NCBI GenBank assembly: GCA_003242085.1
Contig: QBML01000027.1
Coordinates: forward strand, 1-64,000
DNA length: 64,000 nt
DNA from: Pseudanabaena frigida
GTDB taxonomy: Bacteria > Cyanobacteriota > Cyanobacteriia > Pseudanabaenales > Pseudanabaenaceae
Direction of reading: 5' to 3'
Both the position numbers and the translations under genes were made by a program. This document shows, in pieces, positions 62,579-64,000 of this stretch; the stretch's first letter is position 1, and each line of letters opens with the position of its first letter. The notes under the pieces were generated by a model. It saw nothing but the letters and a program-made list of their open reading frames with translations. It made no database searches and was not told the origin of the DNA.

Positions 62579-63187
62579 ATGCTCGAAAACCTAGCTGAGA
62601 CTGAGTACACAGTTCATGACCTAATTCGTGGACGCTGGAGTCCTCGTGCTTTTTCAGATCGCACTGTGGAACGAGATAAACTGTTGATTCTGCTAGAAGC
62701 CTGTCGTTGGGCAGCATCTTCCTACAACGAGCAGCCGTGGAGCTTGATTGTTGCAACTAAAGAACAGCCCTCTGAGTATGCTCGTCTACTCAGTTGCCTC
62801 ATCGAATTCAATCAATCCTGGGCACACAGCGCTCCTGTGCTGATACTATCAGTTGCCAAACTAAACTTCGATCGCGATGGTAGAGAAAATCGTCATGCTT
62901 TCCATGATGTGGGCGCCGCCGCCAGCAATCTCACGACCCAAGCAATCGCACTGGATCTATTCGTTCATCAAATGGCAGGGTTTGATGCGGAAAAAGCCCG
63001 ATCGCAGTTCGGCATTCCGAGCGGCTACGAACCAGTTGCTGTAATCGCGATCGGATATCTGGGCGATCCGCTGGGCTTACCAACAGCATTGCAAGCCCAG
63101 GAGCTTACACCTAGAACTCGCAAACCACTGACTGAGTTTGTTTTCACTGGAGGCTGGGGGCAGCCATCCGATCTGGTCATTGACTGA
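62579..63187 (+). CDS. Nitroreductase family protein
   Basis: A 202-residue FMN-dependent nitroreductase fold. RGRWSPRAFSDRTVERDKL at the start is the FMN-phosphate segment, CRWAASSYNEQPWSLIVAT follows, and GAAASNLTTQAIALDLFVHQ is the dimer helix. It reduces nitro compounds, quinones or flavins with NAD(P)H. ATG 62579 has GAGGTAATCCT before it. Confidence 0.94.
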   Translation: MLENLAETEYTVHDLIRGRWSPRAFSDRTVERDKLLILLEACRWAASSYNEQPWSLIVATKEQPSEYARLLSCLIEFNQSWAHSAPVLILSVAKLNFDRDGRENRHAFHDVGAAASNLTTQAIALDLFVHQMAGFDAEKARSQFGIPSGYEPVAVIAIGYLGDPLGLPTALQAQELTPRTRKPLTEFVFTGGWGQPSDLVID

Positions 63188-63224
63188 GTTTTAGCAAGTC
63201 TACTAATACAAGGAGGTACAGAAG

Positions 63225-63938
63225 ATGGTAACCACTGCCGTACATACTATTCACGATCGCAATTCCCGAGGACATACCAAAATTGGCTGGCTTGATAGCA
63301 GCCATACGTTTTCATTTGGCAGCTTTCAAGATCCCAATCGCATGGGGTTTCGATCGCTGCGGGTGATTAACGACGATCGGGTTATCCCAGGAGCTGGTTT
63401 TGGCACTCACGGACACCGCGACATGGAAATTCTCACCTATGTTTTGGAGGGAGAATTAGCGCATAAAGATAGCTTGGGAACTGGCTCTGTAATTCGTCCT
63501 GGTGATGTGCAAATCATGAGTGCAGGGACGGGCATTCAACACAGCGAATTTAATAACTCAGAATCGGAAGCCGTGCATTTTCTCCAAATTTGGATGCTGC
63601 CCGATCGGCAAAACATCCCTCCTCGCTACGACCAACGGGATTTCCCTCTAGCCGAAAAGCAGGGCAAACTAAGGCTCGTGGCTTCAAAAGACGGAAGAGA
63701 TGGTTCGGTAGTAATTCATCAAGACATCGATCTGTATGTTTCAAATCTGTCATCGAGCGATCGCATTACATTTGAAATGGAGAGTGATCGTTTTGCTTGG
63801 ATTCAAGTGGCAAGAGGTATCGTGACGCTCAATGGTGAATCGCTGCGAGAAGGAGATGGTATGCAAATTAACAGTCCAGAATTGCTAGAACTGACAACCG
63901 AAACCAGCGCAGAAATCTTATTGTTCGACCTCGCCTAA
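63225..63938 (+). CDS. Pirin family bicupin protein
   Basis: A 237-residue pirin with the usual opening WLDSSHTFSFGSFQDP, metal ligands in GTHGHRDMEILTYVLEGEL and GTGIQHSEFNNSE, and a second cupin domain in the C-terminal half. Bacterial pirins may act as quercetinases or redox regulators. AAGGAGGTACAGAAG is a strong ribosome site before ATG 63225. The last 62 bases of the window hold no gene. Confidence 0.94.
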   Translation: MVTTAVHTIHDRNSRGHTKIGWLDSSHTFSFGSFQDPNRMGFRSLRVINDDRVIPGAGFGTHGHRDMEILTYVLEGELAHKDSLGTGSVIRPGDVQIMSAGTGIQHSEFNNSESEAVHFLQIWMLPDRQNIPPRYDQRDFPLAEKQGKLRLVASKDGRDGSVVIHQDIDLYVSNLSSSDRITFEMESDRFAWIQVARGIVTLNGESLREGDGMQINSPELLELTTETSAEILLFDLA

Positions 63939-64000
63939 TTTGACCACGCTATTTATCGCTCCCATTTGCCGAAACATCCGATTGAAGCTTGAGGCTCGGG

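Overview
The window looks like chromosomal DNA of a filamentous, Pseudanabaena-like cyanobacterium. The genus is inference. The evidence is the dense scatter of the cyanobacterial HIP1 octamer GCGATCGC, cyanobacterial families (iron-uptake-type porin, a 2003-residue Ser/Thr kinase/ATPase/histidine kinase), and the nested C/G-rich and GTAGGATG-type hairpins common between cyanobacterial genes. I found no rRNA, tRNA, CRISPR array or intact insertion sequence.

Region A (about 0.5-25.8 kb) is a large organosulfur and small-molecule scavenging block. It holds a formylglycine-generating enzyme and a Cys-type secreted sulfatase, a TauD-like dioxygenase with a glutathione transferase, two tandem MFS transporters, an AprA-like flavoprotein with an overlapping two-cluster ferredoxin, an NtaA/SnaA/DszA-type flavin monooxygenase, a Tat-exported vanadium-haloperoxidase relative with a degenerate active site, an amidase, a membrane rhodanese and a ComB-family phosphatase.

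Region B (about 25.8-32.3 kb) is a patchwork of small accessory genes: GNATs, an aminoglycoside-phosphotransferase-like kinase, HAD and PRTase proteins and unknown small proteins. It contains two visibly broken genes (a frameshifted NUDIX and a P-loop kinase with a stop codon inside Walker A) and two integron attC-like foldable sites around one small gene.

Region C (about 32.3-39.7 kb) returns to sulfur: sulfate-binding protein, SulP permease, a secreted methyltransferase-like protein, then on the minus strand metX, metY and a beta-carbonic-anhydrase-family protein. Regions A and C are tied together by a 28-bp operator-like element, CTAC-N16-[TA][AG]CCGTAG, found before tauD (shared with a divergent hydrolase), the haloperoxidase relative, the sulfate-binding protein and the carbonic-anhydrase homologue, with two more copies behind the last. 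This points to an undescribed sulfur-limitation regulon that includes unexpected members. Its regulator is not in the window.

A truncated tyrosine recombinase next to an 11-8-11 inverted repeat (40.1-40.7 kb) marks a junction. Region D (40.7-64 kb), by eye more GC-rich, opens with a redoxin protein, the giant kinase and its NarL-type response regulator. A one-directional run of redox and detoxification genes follows: DsbA-like, MOSC, several alpha/beta hydrolases, dienelactone hydrolase, isochorismatase, Dps, cupin, GMC oxidoreductase, SDRs, DUF302, TDT transporter, nitroreductase and pirin. The kinase-regulator pair may control this run.
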